DNA of 64,000 bases from Xenococcus sp. PCC 7305 (GTDB taxonomy: Bacteria; Cyanobacteriota; Cyanobacteriia; Cyanobacteriales; Xenococcaceae). The position numbers were made by a program, and so were the translations under genes. Positions 63,772 to 64,000 of this stretch are shown piece by piece. The stretch is from positions 52,328 through 116,327 of the forward strand of contig NZ_ALVZ01000232.1 of the NCBI RefSeq assembly GCF_000332055.1, read 5' to 3'. Position 1 is the first letter of the stretch; every line of letters starts with the position of its first letter. Under the pieces are notes generated by a model. It was not told the origin of the DNA. It saw only the letters and a program-made list of their open reading frames with translations, and searched no databases.

Positions 63772-63811
63772 TTATGCGCCAAGTTAAAATATATGTTAAC
63801 TTGGCGCATAA
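63772..63811. promoter_or_regulatory. Perfect 16-bp inverted repeat upstream of the TA remnant
   Basis: The arms ttatgcgccaagttaa and ttaacttggcgcataa match perfectly around an 8-nt spacer (63788-63795), 30 bp upstream of the toxin remnant. Position and symmetry suit an operator for the XRE antitoxin; it may alternatively be a transposon scar. Confidence 0.6.
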
Positions 63812-64000
63812 TCCTTATTGTCTAATCTCATCTATTTGTAAGTCGATATTTTGTAAGGAACTAGTGGCGCTGCGCGGAAGTAATAAGTAATAAGTAATGA
63901 GTAATAAGTCTTGATACATCAGCTTTTTGCCCTTCGTTGATAGATAGCTTATTTACGCCCGCGTCCACTAGCTTCTCCTATGCGATCGCCAATTTCTCTT
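63812..64000. repeat. Terminal non-coding stretch with AGTAATA tandem repeat
   Basis: Four copies of a gtaataa-type 7-bp unit occur at 63880-63910. The rest up to the window edge shows no gene on either strand, although genes may begin beyond the edge. Confidence 0.6.

Overview
The window is chromosomal DNA of a cyanobacterium. It carries genes specific to oxygenic phototrophs: psaK, petM, chlI, heme oxygenase and the circadian output regulator rpaA. It is AT-rich, is scattered with the cyanobacterial octamer GCGATCGC (HIP1), and has many short tandem-repeat patches between genes. I cannot fix the genus; an AT-rich unicellular or colonial lineage would fit.

Layout. Positions 1-0.85 kb hold the 3' end of secA. 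From 0.95 to 24.4 kb lies an accessory region rich in exported and signalling proteins: an RTX-type repeat protein, a TPR-CHAT protease-like protein, a dioxygenase-kinase fusion, a four-repeat SdrD-B surface protein, a three-gene cluster (STAND ATPase fused to a DUF1822-like domain, CHAT-CHASE2, DUF928), a choice-of-anchor-A protein, a secreted propeller-like protein, a metalloprotease, a truncated DUF4351 gene and a two-partner-secretion exoprotein. At 24.4-24.8 kb a tRNA-Arg(CCU) gene is split by a group I intron of about 279 nt.

From 24.9 to 47.7 kb the content is mostly core: psaK, a UreH/SafE-type membrane protein, a cimA operon, chlI, an MlaF/MlaD lipid-transport pair, a ComFB-family gene, an orphan MotA/MotB pair resembling ZorA/ZorB, rpaA, ho1, mtnP, a diguanylate cyclase, a nucleoside-phosphorylase-like gene, petM (37 aa, easily missed), pdxA, an MscS channel, ruvA, a UgpC-type ATPase and small membrane or secreted proteins. 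Repeat sequence of the intergenic kind has been absorbed in frame into pdxA and the ugpC-like gene.

From 47.8 to 63.3 kb lies the most unusual locus. Six co-directional minus-strand genes encode, in transcription order, a four-helix membrane protein, a tubulin/FtsZ-like GTPase, a 1103-aa protein with an actin/Hsp70-type ATPase domain, two membrane-anchored coiled-coil proteins sharing an unrecognised C-terminal domain, and a TPR-CHAT protease-like protein. Divergently transcribed are a von Willebrand A lipoprotein and an ABC half-transporter. The set looks like an envelope-associated cytoskeletal machine, with a possible proteolytic effector. The tubulin-like/vWA part recalls the FtsZ-like families predicted to act in membrane remodelling; the two coiled-coil proteins, their shared domain and the CHAT gene are the parts I do not recognise as described.

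The window ends with an XRE antitoxin whose HigB-type toxin partner is reduced to its C-terminal tail beside a perfect 16-bp inverted repeat.
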